A stretch of 64,000 bases of DNA from Paenibacillus sp. J31TS4 (GCF_018403265.1 NZ_BOSI01000006.1:84904-148903); one strand, 5' to 3'. Shown: positions 50,527 to 63,877, counted from the first letter of the stretch. The notes: generated by a model from the sequence alone, not told the origin. Numbers and translations are program-made.

Positions 50527-53028
50527 ATGCGAACCATTCGCAGAGACGATATAGAGCTGCTCGCGCCGGCGGGCGACTGGGACTGCCTGAGGGCGGCCGT
50601 GGCCAACGGGGCCGACGCCGTATTCTTCGGTGTAGAGAAGTTCAACGCCCGGGCAAGAGCGAACAATTTCAAGATGGACGAGCTGCCCGACATCATGTCG
50701 TTTCTACATCTATATGGCGTCAAGGGCTACCTGACGTTCAACATTCTGGTTTTTGAGAACGAGATGGAGGAAGCCCGGGAGCTGGTGGAGGCCTGCATCG
50801 ACGCGGGCGTCGATGCCCTGATCGTTCAGGACATGGGCCTCGTGAAGCTGATTCGGGAGATCTCACCGGACTTCCCGATTCACGGCTCCACCCAGATGAC
50901 GATCACGTCGCCGGAGGCGGTCGAATTCCTGAAGCCGTACAATCTGGAGATTGTCGTGCTGGGCCGGGAGAACAATCTGAAGCAGATCAAGACGATCGGC
51001 GACCAGGGGAAGCTGCCGATGGAGGTGTTCGTGCACGGGGCGCTCTGCGTCTCCTACTCCGGACAGTGCCTGACCTCCGAGATGTGGGGCGGGCGGTCCG
51101 CCAACCGCGGCGAGTGCGCGCAGGCGTGCCGGCTGCCGTACGACCTGATGGTCGACGGCGAGCAGAAGCCGATGGGCGACGTGGCGTATCTGCTGTCGCC
51201 CAAGGATCTGGCAGCGATCGAGATTTTGCCCGAGCTGATCGAGGCGGGGGTCAAGTCGTTCAAGATCGAAGGACGGCTCAAGTCGCCGGAATACGTGGCG
51301 AACGTCGTCAGCAAGTACCGGGCGGCCATCGACCGCTATTTTGACGGGGAGAACCCGAAGCCAACCAAGGAAGAGATGCGCGAGCTCGAGCAGAGCTTCT
51401 CGCGCGGGTTCACCTTCGGCTTCCTGAAGGGGACGAACAACAAGCAGCTCGTGGAGGGTACGTATCCGAAGAGCCGGGGTGTTTACCTCGGCCGCGTGCG
51501 CCAGGTGCTGCGCGACGGCGTCGTTTGCGAGCTCGAGGCGCCGCTCAAGCGGGGCGACGGCATCGTCTTCGACGCGGGCGACCCGACGAAAAAGGAAGAG
51601 GGCGGACGCGTCTACGACGTGCGCCGCAAAGGAGTCAAGCTCGAGGGTGAAGCCGCGGGCGGCCTGATCGAGATCGTGCCGGGCCGCAATGACGTCGATC
51701 TGCGCAAGGTCCACGTCGGCGACCGGATCTGGAAGACGAACGACCCGCATCTCGACAAGCGGCTCCGCCAGACGTTCGAGACCGACAAGCCGTACCGGAC
51801 GCATCCGGTCCGCGTGCGCGTCACGGGCGCGGCCGGCGGCCCTCTCAAGACGTGGTGGACCGATGAGAAGACGGGCACGACCGTCCTCGTCGAGTCCGAG
51901 CTGCCGCTCGAGCAGGCGATGAAGCGGCCGATGGACGAGGCGCTGCTCGCCGAGCAGCTGGGCCGGCTGGGCGGGACGGTCTTCGCGCTGAGCGGGCTTG
52001 AGGCGCAGCTGGACGGCGACGTCATCGTGCCGGTCCGCGAGCTGAACGCCATGCGGCGCCGGGCCGTCGAGCTGCTGGAGACCGAGCGGCAGAAGCCGCG
52101 CACGTTCCACCGCCACTCGGCGGCCGAGCTGCTGGACGACGCGTCGGCGCCCGCTCCGGCGGCGTCCAAGCCGCGGCTGACGGCGCTGTGCCGGAACCTG
52201 GAGCAGGTGAAAGCGGTGCTCGAGACGGACGTCGAGTACGTCTATGCCGACTTCGAGTTCATCAAGCAATTCCCGGCGGCCGTCGAGGCCGTCCGGGCGG
52301 CGGGACGGAAGATCGCACTGGCGACGCCTCGCGTCCATATGCCGGGGGAGACCGGTTATTTCGCGAACATTGCGCGGCTCAAGCCGGACGCGGTGCTCGT
52401 GCGCAACATCGGCGCGCTCTATTATTTCCTGCAGCAGCGGCAGCTCGGCACGGAGGCCGGCAGCCTTGAGCTGATCGGCGACTTCTCGCTTAACATCGCA
52501 AACCACAAGGCGGCGGGGCTGTTCCTAGACTCGGGCTGCAGCATGGTGACTCCTTCGTACGACTTGAACATCCAGCAGATGATCGACATGCTGGAGAAGT
52601 CCGACACCGGGCGTCTCGAGATCGTGCTGCATCAGCATCTGCCCATGTTCCATACGGAACACTGCGTTTACTGCACCTTCCTGAGCGAAGGGACCGACTA
52701 TACGAACTGCGGTCGTCCATGCGAGGACCACCGCGTCTCGCTGCGGGACCGCATCGGCATGTCCCACCCAGTGCGGGTGGACGAGGGCTGCCGCAACACG
52801 GTCTACAACGCGATCGAACAGTCGGGCTCGGAGTATCTGCCGCAGTTCCTGGAGCTGGGCGTATCCTCGTACCGGATCGAGTTCCTCGAGGAGTCGCCGG
52901 AGCAGGTGAAGGAAGTGCTGGAGTTGTACGGTCAGGCGCTTCGGGGCGAGATCAGCGGCTCCCAGGTATGGCGCCGGCTCAAGGCAACGAACCAGCTCGG
53001 CGTCACGCGCGGACAGTTGGTTAAGTAG
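50527..53028 (+). CDS. rlhA: U32 family protein, RlhA-like (23S rRNA 5-hydroxycytidine synthesis)
   Basis: The 833-residue protein has the U32 TIM-barrel core (IELLAPAGDWDCLRAAVANG, then GADAVFFGVEKFNARARANN). The iron-sulfur-type cysteine motif lies in GALCVSYSGQCLTSEMWGGR followed by GECAQACRLPYDL, and a long C-terminal DUF3656 part has further cysteines in HTEHCVYCTFLSEG and NCGRPCEDH. Large U32 proteins with DUF3656 correspond to RlhA, which hydroxylates a 23S rRNA cytidine; they were formerly called collagenase-like peptidases. Shorter U32 proteins act in tRNA or ubiquinone hydroxylation. The ATG follows TTGGAGGAA. It is divergent from the FG-GAP operon and monocistronic. Confidence 0.8.
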   Translation: MRTIRRDDIELLAPAGDWDCLRAAVANGADAVFFGVEKFNARARANNFKMDELPDIMSFLHLYGVKGYLTFNILVFENEMEEARELVEACIDAGVDALIVQDMGLVKLIREISPDFPIHGSTQMTITSPEAVEFLKPYNLEIVVLGRENNLKQIKTIGDQGKLPMEVFVHGALCVSYSGQCLTSEMWGGRSANRGECAQACRLPYDLMVDGEQKPMGDVAYLLSPKDLAAIEILPELIEAGVKSFKIEGRLKSPEYVANVVSKYRAAIDRYFDGENPKPTKEEMRELEQSFSRGFTFGFLKGTNNKQLVEGTYPKSRGVYLGRVRQVLRDGVVCELEAPLKRGDGIVFDAGDPTKKEEGGRVYDVRRKGVKLEGEAAGGLIEIVPGRNDVDLRKVHVGDRIWKTNDPHLDKRLRQTFETDKPYRTHPVRVRVTGAAGGPLKTWWTDEKTGTTVLVESELPLEQAMKRPMDEALLAEQLGRLGGTVFALSGLEAQLDGDVIVPVRELNAMRRRAVELLETERQKPRTFHRHSAAELLDDASAPAPAASKPRLTALCRNLEQVKAVLETDVEYVYADFEFIKQFPAAVEAVRAAGRKIALATPRVHMPGETGYFANIARLKPDAVLVRNIGALYYFLQQRQLGTEAGSLELIGDFSLNIANHKAAGLFLDSGCSMVTPSYDLNIQQMIDMLEKSDTGRLEIVLHQHLPMFHTEHCVYCTFLSEGTDYTNCGRPCEDHRVSLRDRIGMSHPVRVDEGCRNTVYNAIEQSGSEYLPQFLELGVSSYRIEFLEESPEQVKEVLELYGQALRGEISGSQVWRRLKATNQLGVTRGQLVK

Positions 53029-53031
53029 CGA

Positions 53032-53111
53032 ACAGGCTATCTCTTAGGCCCTGGATGGAGCTCTATAGGTCTGGATTGAACTCGATAGGCTCGAATAAAA
53101 TAGAAAAGCGC
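53032..53111 (+). repeat. Four degenerate 20-bp tandem units after the U32 gene
   Basis: CTGGATGGAGCTCTATAGGT (53052-53071) and CTGGATTGAACTCGATAGGC (53072-53091) are clear copies. Weaker units flank them at 53032-53051 (ending in CTTAGGCC) and 53092-53111. They start three bases after the stop codon and precede the terminator. Confidence 0.55.
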
Positions 53112-53138
53112 ATGCCTGGAGACAGGCAGGCAAAAGGA

Positions 53139-53165
53139 AAAAGCCCGGCGGACAGCCGGGCTTTT
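53139..53165 (+). terminator. Terminator of the U32 gene
   Basis: AAAAGCCCGGC (53139-53149) pairs perfectly with GCCGGGCTTTT (53155-53165) around GGACA. Confidence 0.85.
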
Positions 53166-53319
53166 GGCGTATCGGGAAGGACGTGGCGGGAGTCGGGAGA
53201 GAGGGGGCGAATGCTTTTCGCGTAAAGCCGATTCTCCCGATCCCGATGCGGTCCTATGAGGGCCGCTCCTTCCGGCAAGGAATTGCTATGTATGGCGTGC
53301 GAGCGGGCCGACCCGCTCT

Positions 53320-53547
53320 CTATTCAATGCGAAAATCGCATTCTTCCCGAAGGTAGTATTCTTTGGTCTCTTTGTCGTCCGCATAGCGGATTACTACGCA
53401 ATCGGGAGTAATCTTCTCGATAATGCCGCCGTCGTCGAGCAGGGCATAGACATCGTCAGCCGTCTTCGTCCACACGGAAACCTTGTGCTGCAGAAGGGCG
53501 GCCGCGAACAGCTCAATATCCGTGTTCAACGATTTGAAACGATACAT
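53320..53547 (-). CDS. Small conserved-looking protein of unknown function
   Basis: This is a 75-residue acidic protein (MYRFKSLNTDIELFAAALLQ, then KVSVWTKTADDVYALLDDGG). It has alternating beta strands and a charged C-terminus REECDFRIE, with no membrane segment, signal peptide or cysteine cluster beyond one Cys near the end and one at CVVIRYADDKETKEYY. It has a good ribosome site (AGAGGTGA) before ATG 53547, GC-typical codon use and no neighbour in the same direction. I do not recognise a family. The ribosome site and compact fold-like composition support a real gene. Confidence 0.6.
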   Translation of the reverse strand: MYRFKSLNTDIELFAAALLQHKVSVWTKTADDVYALLDDGGIIEKITPDCVVIRYADDKETKEYYLREECDFRIE

Positions 53548-53833
53548 CTCTCGTCACCTCTCCACTAATGAAGTTCGCTGCCCGCCCCCCAAGTTCCTTC
53601 CGGCGGCCCCAAACTTTCCGAAAAAAGTTGCTTACTTCGGCATGAAGCGACAGGATTCGACCGTCCAGTATGAAGTTCACAAATTAGACACAATTTTTTA
53701 AGCTATTTTTTAAGTTTCTTTAAGCTTCGTTTATTCTTGCGCTTCCATACTAAAGTCGGTTTCCGGGGGGCTGCTAGAGAGCGGGCAACCCGGAGGAATG
53801 TACGCAGGAATGGGATCGGAGGGAATAGCGAAC

Positions 53834-54976
53834 GTGCTGGAAGTGAACCAGGTAAGCAAACTTTACGAGAATGCGCGGGGGGTCCGCCAGATCGATTTTT
53901 CGATGGAGCGCGGGGAAATCGTCGGCTTCCTCGGTCCGAACGGAGCGGGCAAGACTACGACGATGCGCATGATCACCGGCTATTTGAACCCGACGTCCGG
54001 GCAGATTCTCGTGGACGGCCTGTCGATGGCCGATCATCCCCAAAAGGCGAGGCGCAAGATCGGCTATTTGCCGGAGACGCCTCCCCTTTATCCGGAGATG
54101 ACTATCGTCTCCTACCTCAAATTCGTCGCGGATTTGCGCGACATCCCGCACAGGGAGCAGAAACAGCGCATCGGGGAAGCTGTGGAGAAGCTCGGCCTGC
54201 AGGGACGGGAGAAGCAGATCATCCGCTCTCTGTCCAAAGGCTACAAGCAGAGGGTTGGCCTTGCGCAGGCGATTCTGCATAAGCCCGATCTCCTCGTGCT
54301 GGACGAGCCGACCTCCGGTCTCGACCCGAAGCAGATTATCGAGATCCGTCAGCTGATCCGCGAGCTGGGGGAGAACCATACGGTGCTGCTCAGCACCCAC
54401 ATCCTGCCCGAGGTGAACGCGATCTGCAACCGCGTGCTCATCATCAACCAGGGACAGGTTGTGCTTGACGCGAAGCCCGATGCGATCGCGCATTCGCTGG
54501 AGCAGTCGTTCGAGGTGAGCCTCGAGGTGCGCGGCCCGAGCGGCGTCGTAGCGGCCGAGCTCGAGAAGCTCCCGGGCGTTGAGTCCGTGCGGGAGCTGGC
54601 GCGTGCCGGCACTGAAGCGACGGACGGCCTGCCGGTACCCGGAGACGAGCCGTCCGTGAGCGAAGCGGGCGCCGGCAGTGCGGACGCCGGCGAAGCGCAT
54701 GCAGAGGCGGCCGGAGCGGCGGCGATGCCTGGGGGCGAGACCGTGCGGCTGCTCGTGTCCGCCAAGGACAAGACCGACATCCGGGACGCGCTGTTCTACC
54801 GGCTGGCCGAGCTGCGTTATCCGATTCTCGAGATGCGCAAGGAAGTGCTCAGCCTCGAGGATGTGTTCCTCAAATTGACGACGGACGAGCCGGCGGCCGG
54901 TCCGGGCGCGGAGGGCGTCTCCGCGGACAGCGGAGCGGAAGCCGGAGACGAAACGGAGGTGAAGACCGGTGAATAG
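53834..54976 (+). CDS. ABC transporter ATPase, GldA-like, with low-complexity inserts
   Basis: The 380-residue protein starts at GTG 53834 after GGAGGG (LEVNQVSKLYENARGVRQID). It has Walker A GPNGAGKTTTMRM, the Q-loop region, signature LSKGYKQRVGLAQA, Walker B LLVLDEPTSGLDP and the H-loop LLSTHIL. After the ATPase domain (about 1-220) comes a DUF4162-like domain interrupted by a ~45-residue Ala/Gly/Glu/Ser stretch (about 255-300). The last ~30 residues are again low-complexity (AGPGAEGVSADSGAEAGDET). The gene overlaps the permease gene by 8 bases. The set ATPase/ABC-2/GldG/DUF4340 resembles the Gld transporter group; the cargo is unknown. Confidence 0.85.
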   Translation: MLEVNQVSKLYENARGVRQIDFSMERGEIVGFLGPNGAGKTTTMRMITGYLNPTSGQILVDGLSMADHPQKARRKIGYLPETPPLYPEMTIVSYLKFVADLRDIPHREQKQRIGEAVEKLGLQGREKQIIRSLSKGYKQRVGLAQAILHKPDLLVLDEPTSGLDPKQIIEIRQLIRELGENHTVLLSTHILPEVNAICNRVLIINQGQVVLDAKPDAIAHSLEQSFEVSLEVRGPSGVVAAELEKLPGVESVRELARAGTEATDGLPVPGDEPSVSEAGAGSADAGEAHAEAAGAAAMPGGETVRLLVSAKDKTDIRDALFYRLAELRYPILEMRKEVLSLEDVFLKLTTDEPAAGPGAEGVSADSGAEAGDETEVKTGE

Positions 54977-55679
54977 AATGCTCGCGCTTTGCCGCAAGGA
55001 GCTGCAGCTGTATTTTTTGTCGCCGACCGCCTATGTCGCGTTCGCGTTCTATTTTCTGGTGACTGGCCTGTTCTTCAGTCTCGACTTCCTCAGCTCGCAG
55101 GTCGTGGACGTCCGGCCGATGTTCAGCAATCTCATGCTGATCTATCTGTTTACGGTGCCGCTGCTCACGATGCGCCTCATCTCCGACGAGCTGAGGCAGG
55201 GGACCGACGAGCTGCTGCTCACTTCCCCGGCGACGCTCTGGGAGATTGTGTTCGGCAAGTATCTCGCCGCTATGACCTTGCAGTTTCTGCTCGTGGCGGG
55301 GGCGCTCCTTTATCCGCTCATCATGTCGAAGTACGGGACGCTGGATCAGCCGGTACTTTGGCTCTCCTACCTGGCGCTTTTCCTGCTCGGCTCGGCGATG
55401 ATGGCCGTGGGGCTGTTCGCCTCCTCGCTATCCGCTCATCAGATGGTCGCGGGCATTATCGGCTTCGCGCTGCTGCTCGCCCTCTGGCTGATTGACTGGC
55501 TGGGCCAGAGCGTATTCCTGTCGGGCAAGGATTGGTTCTCGAAGTTCTCGATTACGGCCCGGACGATCAATTTTCAAAAAGGGGTTCTGAACCTCTCCGA
55601 TGTCGTGTTCTATCTCACATTAATCGTCGTGTTCCTGGTGCTGAGCGTACAGTCTCTGGAACGCAAGCGGTGGAAATAA
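54969..55679 (+). CDS. ABC-2 type permease (GldF-like)
   Basis: This 236-residue membrane protein has six hydrophobic segments (LSPTAYVAFAFYFLVTGLFF first, LTLIVVFLVLSVQSLERKR last). The family block ELRQGTDELLLTSPATLWEI follows the second segment and is characteristic of GldF/NosY-type ABC-2 permeases. The GTG start at 54969 lies within the ATPase gene end, with GGAGGTGAAG just upstream, so the two are translationally coupled. It should form the channel for the adjacent ATPase, together with GldG-like and DUF4340 proteins. Confidence 0.87.
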   Translation: MNRMLALCRKELQLYFLSPTAYVAFAFYFLVTGLFFSLDFLSSQVVDVRPMFSNLMLIYLFTVPLLTMRLISDELRQGTDELLLTSPATLWEIVFGKYLAAMTLQFLLVAGALLYPLIMSKYGTLDQPVLWLSYLALFLLGSAMMAVGLFASSLSAHQMVAGIIGFALLLALWLIDWLGQSVFLSGKDWFSKFSITARTINFQKGVLNLSDVVFYLTLIVVFLVLSVQSLERKRWK

Positions 55680-55692
55680 GGGGGGAAGAGAA

Positions 55693-57087
55693 GTGAAAAC
55701 CTGGATCAAAGGCACCAATGCGGCTGTTCTCTCGGCTGCGGTCATCGGCGTATTCATTCTGCTCACTCTCTTCCTCTCTTCGATGAAGGGAGCGCAGTGG
55801 GATTTGACGGCGACCAAGAAGTTCACGCTCGCCGACCAGACGAAGACCGTGCTGAAGGAAATGAAGGCGCCGGTTCACGTAGTCGCATTCGAGTCGCAGG
55901 ACCAGGCGGCCGATATGATGATCGCCGATCTGCTGCAGGAATACCACAAGCAGAACAAGGACTTCACCTTCGAGCAGGTTAATCCGGCCAAGCAGCCGTC
56001 CGTCGCCCAGAAGTACAACGTTACCCAATACGGGACGATCGTCTTCACGAGCGGCGACAAGACGCGGAACGTGGAGGCGATGGACCTGTTCGGCTACGGC
56101 TCGACCCAATCGTCCTACACGTTCAGCGGGGAAGAAAAATTCACTCAGGCGATTGTAGCGCTGCAATCCGGGGAGAAACGGACCGCTTACATGCTGACCG
56201 GCCACGGAGAGCTGGCGACGGCGCAGGCGCCGGGCTTTGCGAGCAGCCTGGAGGGAGAGGGATATGAGCTGAAGGACCTCAACCTCGTCAAGGAAGGCAA
56301 GCTGCCGGACGACGCCAAGACGTTGTTCGTACTCGGACCGCAGACGGATTTGAGCGACGCGGAACTGGAGCTTCTGAAGACGTTCGTGGGCGGAGACGGC
56401 AAGCTGTTGTTCTCCCTCGGCTACTCGCCGGAGATGGCCAAGTGGAAGAACTGGAACGAGGTGCTGACGCTGCTCGGCGTCAAAAACCAAAACGCCCTCG
56501 TGGTCGAGAGCGGAACGACGCTCCTGAACGACCCGCTGGCGATCGTACCGGAGTACGGGTATCACGAGATCGTGGATAAGCTGCGCCAGGAAAACCGGAT
56601 CACCATCTTCCCGGCCGCTATGGGTCTCGCGCTGGATGCAGGCAACACGACCTGGAAGACGACGACGCTGCTGCAATCGTCCGACAAGTCGTTCGGCAAG
56701 ACGAGCCTCGACAAATTCGCTTCCGGTAAGGCCACCCAGGCCGATCTGAAAAAGACGGACGCGGATGTGGCGGGTCCGCTGGGCCTTGCTTACGCAATCG
56801 AGTCGCCGGAAGGCAAGCCCAAGGCGATCGTGCTCGGCAACACCGTTTTCCTGCAGGATCAGCTGCTGGGCCAGCAGGGGAACAAGGACTTCGTGCTGAA
56901 CAGCGTGGCCTGGCTGCATGAGCAGGAGAACGCCGTGACGATCCGGCCGAGGGAAGAGGAGCAGATGGCGCAAGCCTTCGTCTCCGCGGACCAGGCGAAC
57001 GTGATTTTCATCGGGACGGTCATCGTCATCCCGATTCTGTTCCTGCTCGCGGGAGGACTCATCTGGTGGAGGAGGAGAAAGGGATGA
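55693..57087 (+). CDS. GldG family (ABC-type uncharacterised transport auxiliary) protein
   Basis: The 464-residue protein has one N-terminal membrane segment (AAVLSAAVIGVFILLTLFLS), a long extracytoplasmic domain (about 30-430), and a C-terminal membrane segment (VIFIGTVIVIPILFLLAGGL) with a basic tail. The outer domain includes the ABC_transp_aux pattern: WDLTATKKFTLADQTKTVLK near the start, AYMLTGHGELATA, and LFVLGPQTDLSDAELELLKT. This is the GldG layout found beside GldA and GldF. The GTG start follows AAGGGGGGAAG. The last codons overlap the DUF4340 gene by 4 bases (ATGA). Confidence 0.85.
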   Translation: MKTWIKGTNAAVLSAAVIGVFILLTLFLSSMKGAQWDLTATKKFTLADQTKTVLKEMKAPVHVVAFESQDQAADMMIADLLQEYHKQNKDFTFEQVNPAKQPSVAQKYNVTQYGTIVFTSGDKTRNVEAMDLFGYGSTQSSYTFSGEEKFTQAIVALQSGEKRTAYMLTGHGELATAQAPGFASSLEGEGYELKDLNLVKEGKLPDDAKTLFVLGPQTDLSDAELELLKTFVGGDGKLLFSLGYSPEMAKWKNWNEVLTLLGVKNQNALVVESGTTLLNDPLAIVPEYGYHEIVDKLRQENRITIFPAAMGLALDAGNTTWKTTTLLQSSDKSFGKTSLDKFASGKATQADLKKTDADVAGPLGLAYAIESPEGKPKAIVLGNTVFLQDQLLGQQGNKDFVLNSVAWLHEQENAVTIRPREEEQMAQAFVSADQANVIFIGTVIVIPILFLLAGGLIWWRRRKG

Positions 57088-58088
57088 AGAAGTTTCTTCC
57101 GACCATTCTCCTGGTGCTGGTCTGTCTGGGAGGCTACTGGTACGCCTCCTCCCAGAACTTTTTTCAAGAGAAGCAGGACGACGCCGCCAAGCCGCTCGTT
57201 CAGGCGCAGGCCTCCGACCTGCAGCAGGTCAAGATTGAGTCCGCCTGCGGGACGGTGGAGCTGGTGAAGCAGGGTGAAGCTTGGCAGATGACCCAGCCGC
57301 AGCCGTATCCGGTCAACAAGTACATGGTGGACAGCTGGCTGGGGGCATTCTCGATGCTTTCCTATGACACCAAGGTAGACGAGCAGCCGAAGGACCTCGC
57401 GGAATTCGGGCTCGACAAGCCGATGCTGCAGCTGGAGGCCAAGCTTGCGGACGGTACGTCCAAGAAGGTGCTGGTCGGCAATGCGCTTCCGGTGGCTGGC
57501 AGCTACTATGCCAAGCTCGACGGCGATCCGGCCGTCTACTCGATCAGTGAGACGGCGCTGCAGTCGCTCGGCAAGCAGGCTGTCGATTTCGCGGAGAAGA
57601 ACGCCGTTTCGGTAGACTACAACAAGGTTAAGCGGCTCGACGTCTCCTGGAAGGGGACGGCATGGAGCTTGACCAAGAAGGACGCTGCCAAGGCAGCCTA
57701 CGAGTCCGCCTGGACGCTCGGCGAGAAGGAGCTGAAGGCGGAGAACGGCACCATTCCGCTCGACAAGCTGACGACTCTCTCGAGCGAGGAGCTTCCCAAG
57801 GCGGCGGCCCAGGTGAAGCTGGACAATCCCGAGCTGAAGGTAGAGGTGAAGGAAGGAGGGGCCGACGGGGCCGAGACGGCATCCGTATACGTCGGCAAGG
57901 TCGAAGGCAGCGTCGTATGGGTCGCCAAGCAGGGCGGCGCCTGGGCCTATCCGGTCCCCATGGACGCGGTGCAGGCGCTAGCCGACGCCAAGGCCGATGC
58001 GGAGGCGGCGGAAGCGGCAGCCGCAGCGTCGCCGTCGCCTTCCCCGGCTGCCGGTGCGCCTTCCCCATCCGCTTCTCCCGTACCCTGA
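57084..58088 (+). CDS. DUF4340 domain protein, membrane-anchored
   Basis: This 334-residue protein has an N-terminal anchor (FLPTILLVLVCLGGYWYASS), then two DUF4340-type beta-rich repeats. Visible blocks are VKIESACGTVELVKQGEAWQ, then LAEFGLDKPMLQLEAKLADG, and TKKVLVGNALPVAGSYYAKL-like strands. It ends in an Ala/Ser/Pro tail after about residue 300. DUF4340 proteins regularly accompany GldA/F/G-like transporters; their role is unknown. The start ATG 57084 overlaps the gldG-like stop, with GGAGGAGAAAGGG before it. A perfect terminator follows, ending the four-gene operon. Confidence 0.85.
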   Translation: MKKFLPTILLVLVCLGGYWYASSQNFFQEKQDDAAKPLVQAQASDLQQVKIESACGTVELVKQGEAWQMTQPQPYPVNKYMVDSWLGAFSMLSYDTKVDEQPKDLAEFGLDKPMLQLEAKLADGTSKKVLVGNALPVAGSYYAKLDGDPAVYSISETALQSLGKQAVDFAEKNAVSVDYNKVKRLDVSWKGTAWSLTKKDAAKAAYESAWTLGEKELKAENGTIPLDKLTTLSSEELPKAAAQVKLDNPELKVEVKEGGADGAETASVYVGKVEGSVVWVAKQGGAWAYPVPMDAVQALADAKADAEAAEAAAAASPSPSPAAGAPSPSASPVP

Positions 58089-58120
58089 CGGATCGCTGCC
58101 TGTCCTGGAAGGGTAGAACC

Positions 58121-58154
58121 GCCCCCGAATCCATTCCGATTCGGGGGCTTTTTT
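58121..58154 (+). terminator. Terminator of the Gld-like operon
   Basis: GCCCCCGAATC (58121-58131) pairs perfectly with GATTCGGGGGC (58138-58148) around CATTCC, followed by six T. Confidence 0.95.
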
Positions 58155-58312
58155 GTCTGGCTAAAGGAAGGAATCGGGTTGCGAACGTTCGTTCCGTTGG
58201 CATATACTGGAGGCAGCTGGCAATTTGACACTCCCACGTGCCTGTCTTAGACTGAAGAGGGTGCGGAAACGCTTGATTTTCCGCCGTTTTTGCAAAGGAG
58301 CTGTTCCGTAAG

Positions 58313-59008
58313 TTGGACTACCGGACATGGAGGCACGTATTCAAGCTTGACCCGGAACGGACGCTGTCCGACGAGGCGCTCGACCGGGTATGTCTGTCGG
58401 GGACCGACGCCGTCATGGTGGGCGGGACGACAGGCGTGACATTCGATAATACTGTCGATCTTCTCGGGCGGATTCGCCGCTACGAGGTTCCCTGCGTGCA
58501 GGAGATTTCCACGATCGAGTCGGTAGTCCCCGGCTTCGATCTTTATATGATACCGGTCGTCCTGAACACGGACGACGGCCGCTGGATTACCGGCCAGCAC
58601 CAGATGGGGCTGCGGGAGTACGGCGCATTGATCGACTGGGAAGCGGTCGTACCGGAAGGGTACGTCATCTTGAACCCCGACTCCTCGGTCGCACGGCTGA
58701 CGGGCGCCAAGACGGAGCTTGACGGCCAGGACCTGGCCGCCTACGGGCGGCTGGCCGACCGGCTGCTCCGCCTCCCGATTCTCTACGTGGAATATAGCGG
58801 CATGTTCGGCGAGATGGACAAGGTCCGCCGGGCGTCCGCGGTGCTGCATCAGGCCCGCCTCTTTTACGGCGGGGGCGTCGACTCGCCGGACAAGGCGAGA
58901 CAGGCCGCGGGCTGCGCGCATACCGTCGTCGTCGGCAACGTGCTGTACGACGATCTGGACGCGGCGCTGGCCACCGTTGCCGCCGTGCGCTCGGTGCCGG
59001 CCCCCTAG
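58313..59008 (+). CDS. pcrB: Heptaprenylglyceryl phosphate synthase PcrB
   Basis: PcrB joins heptaprenyl diphosphate to glycerol 1-phosphate, making an archaeal-type ether lipid precursor in Bacillales. The 231-residue TIM barrel shows WRHVFKLDPERTLSDEAL, AVMVGGTTGVTFDNTVDLL, the phosphate-binding PILYVEYSGMFGEM and FYGGGVDSPDKARQ, and VVVGNVLYDDLD at the end. The TTG start at 58313 follows AAAGGAG at a long spacing (about 13 nt), and no better start is visible. It precedes pcrA and ligA as in Bacillus. Confidence 0.93.
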   Translation: MDYRTWRHVFKLDPERTLSDEALDRVCLSGTDAVMVGGTTGVTFDNTVDLLGRIRRYEVPCVQEISTIESVVPGFDLYMIPVVLNTDDGRWITGQHQMGLREYGALIDWEAVVPEGYVILNPDSSVARLTGAKTELDGQDLAAYGRLADRLLRLPILYVEYSGMFGEMDKVRRASAVLHQARLFYGGGVDSPDKARQAAGCAHTVVVGNVLYDDLDAALATVAAVRSVPAP

Positions 59009-59053
59009 CAGGAGCTCGGGTTCCGGGAGCGGACTAATTTTTTTTAGGAAGGT

Positions 59054-63424
<4,371 letters not shown>

Positions 63425-63534
63425 CTCTGCCTTTCGGGGGCAGTCTATAAGGGCGGGATAATGGGCAATCGGTCTGATCCCCCATACAGAGTCGGCGTGA
63501 AATTGGTGCGAAGCTAGTTGTACAAAATTTCCTC

Positions 63535-63564
63535 TTGCATAGTTAGCGAGTTAGGTGGTATATT
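63535..63564 (+). promoter_or_regulatory. rrn promoter P1
   Basis: TTGCAT (63535-63540), 18 bases, TATATT (63559-63564), about 315 bases upstream of 16S rRNA. Confidence 0.65.
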
Positions 63565-63634
63565 ATTTCTTGCGCCTCACAAGGGCGGCACAGAAACAAG
63601 CAGCGAACGGCTACTAAGCTTTGAAAAAAGTTGC

Positions 63635-63663
63635 TTGACATATGGTTGCTAGCCTGGTAAGAT
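63635..63663 (+). promoter_or_regulatory. rrn promoter P2
   Basis: Perfect -35 TTGACA (63635-63640), 17 bases, TAAGAT (63658-63663). Spaced about 100 bases after P1, the usual tandem arrangement of Bacillales rrn operons. Confidence 0.82.
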
Positions 63664-63709
63664 AAATACTTGTCACCACAAGTTATGAAGCTTACAGAAG
63701 CAACATTAA

Positions 63710-63728
63710 AGCTCCTTGAAAACTGAAC
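63710..63728 (+). promoter_or_regulatory. rRNA leader boxA-type antitermination site
   Basis: AGCTCCTTGAAAACTGAAC closely resembles the Bacillus rrn leader boxA block (GCTCTTTGAAAACTGAAC), bound by NusB-NusE. Confidence 0.75.
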
Positions 63729-63877
63729 AAATCAGAACGATTTAAGCCAATTGTTTGGACAAATGAGCGAATCGCTCTTTCTTTAAATCGCCTTTTGCCC
63801 TTGGGTTTTGCCCGGGGCCCCCGAAAAGTAATCGGAATATGCTGCGAAGCTGTTCTTCACTTTTTGGGGAGGTACTT

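Noticed and set aside
63425..63877. tRNA genes between ligA and 16S rRNA
   Set aside because: The stretch contains the rrn promoters, boxA and processing leader. No cloverleaf with a GGTTCGAATCC-type T arm was found.
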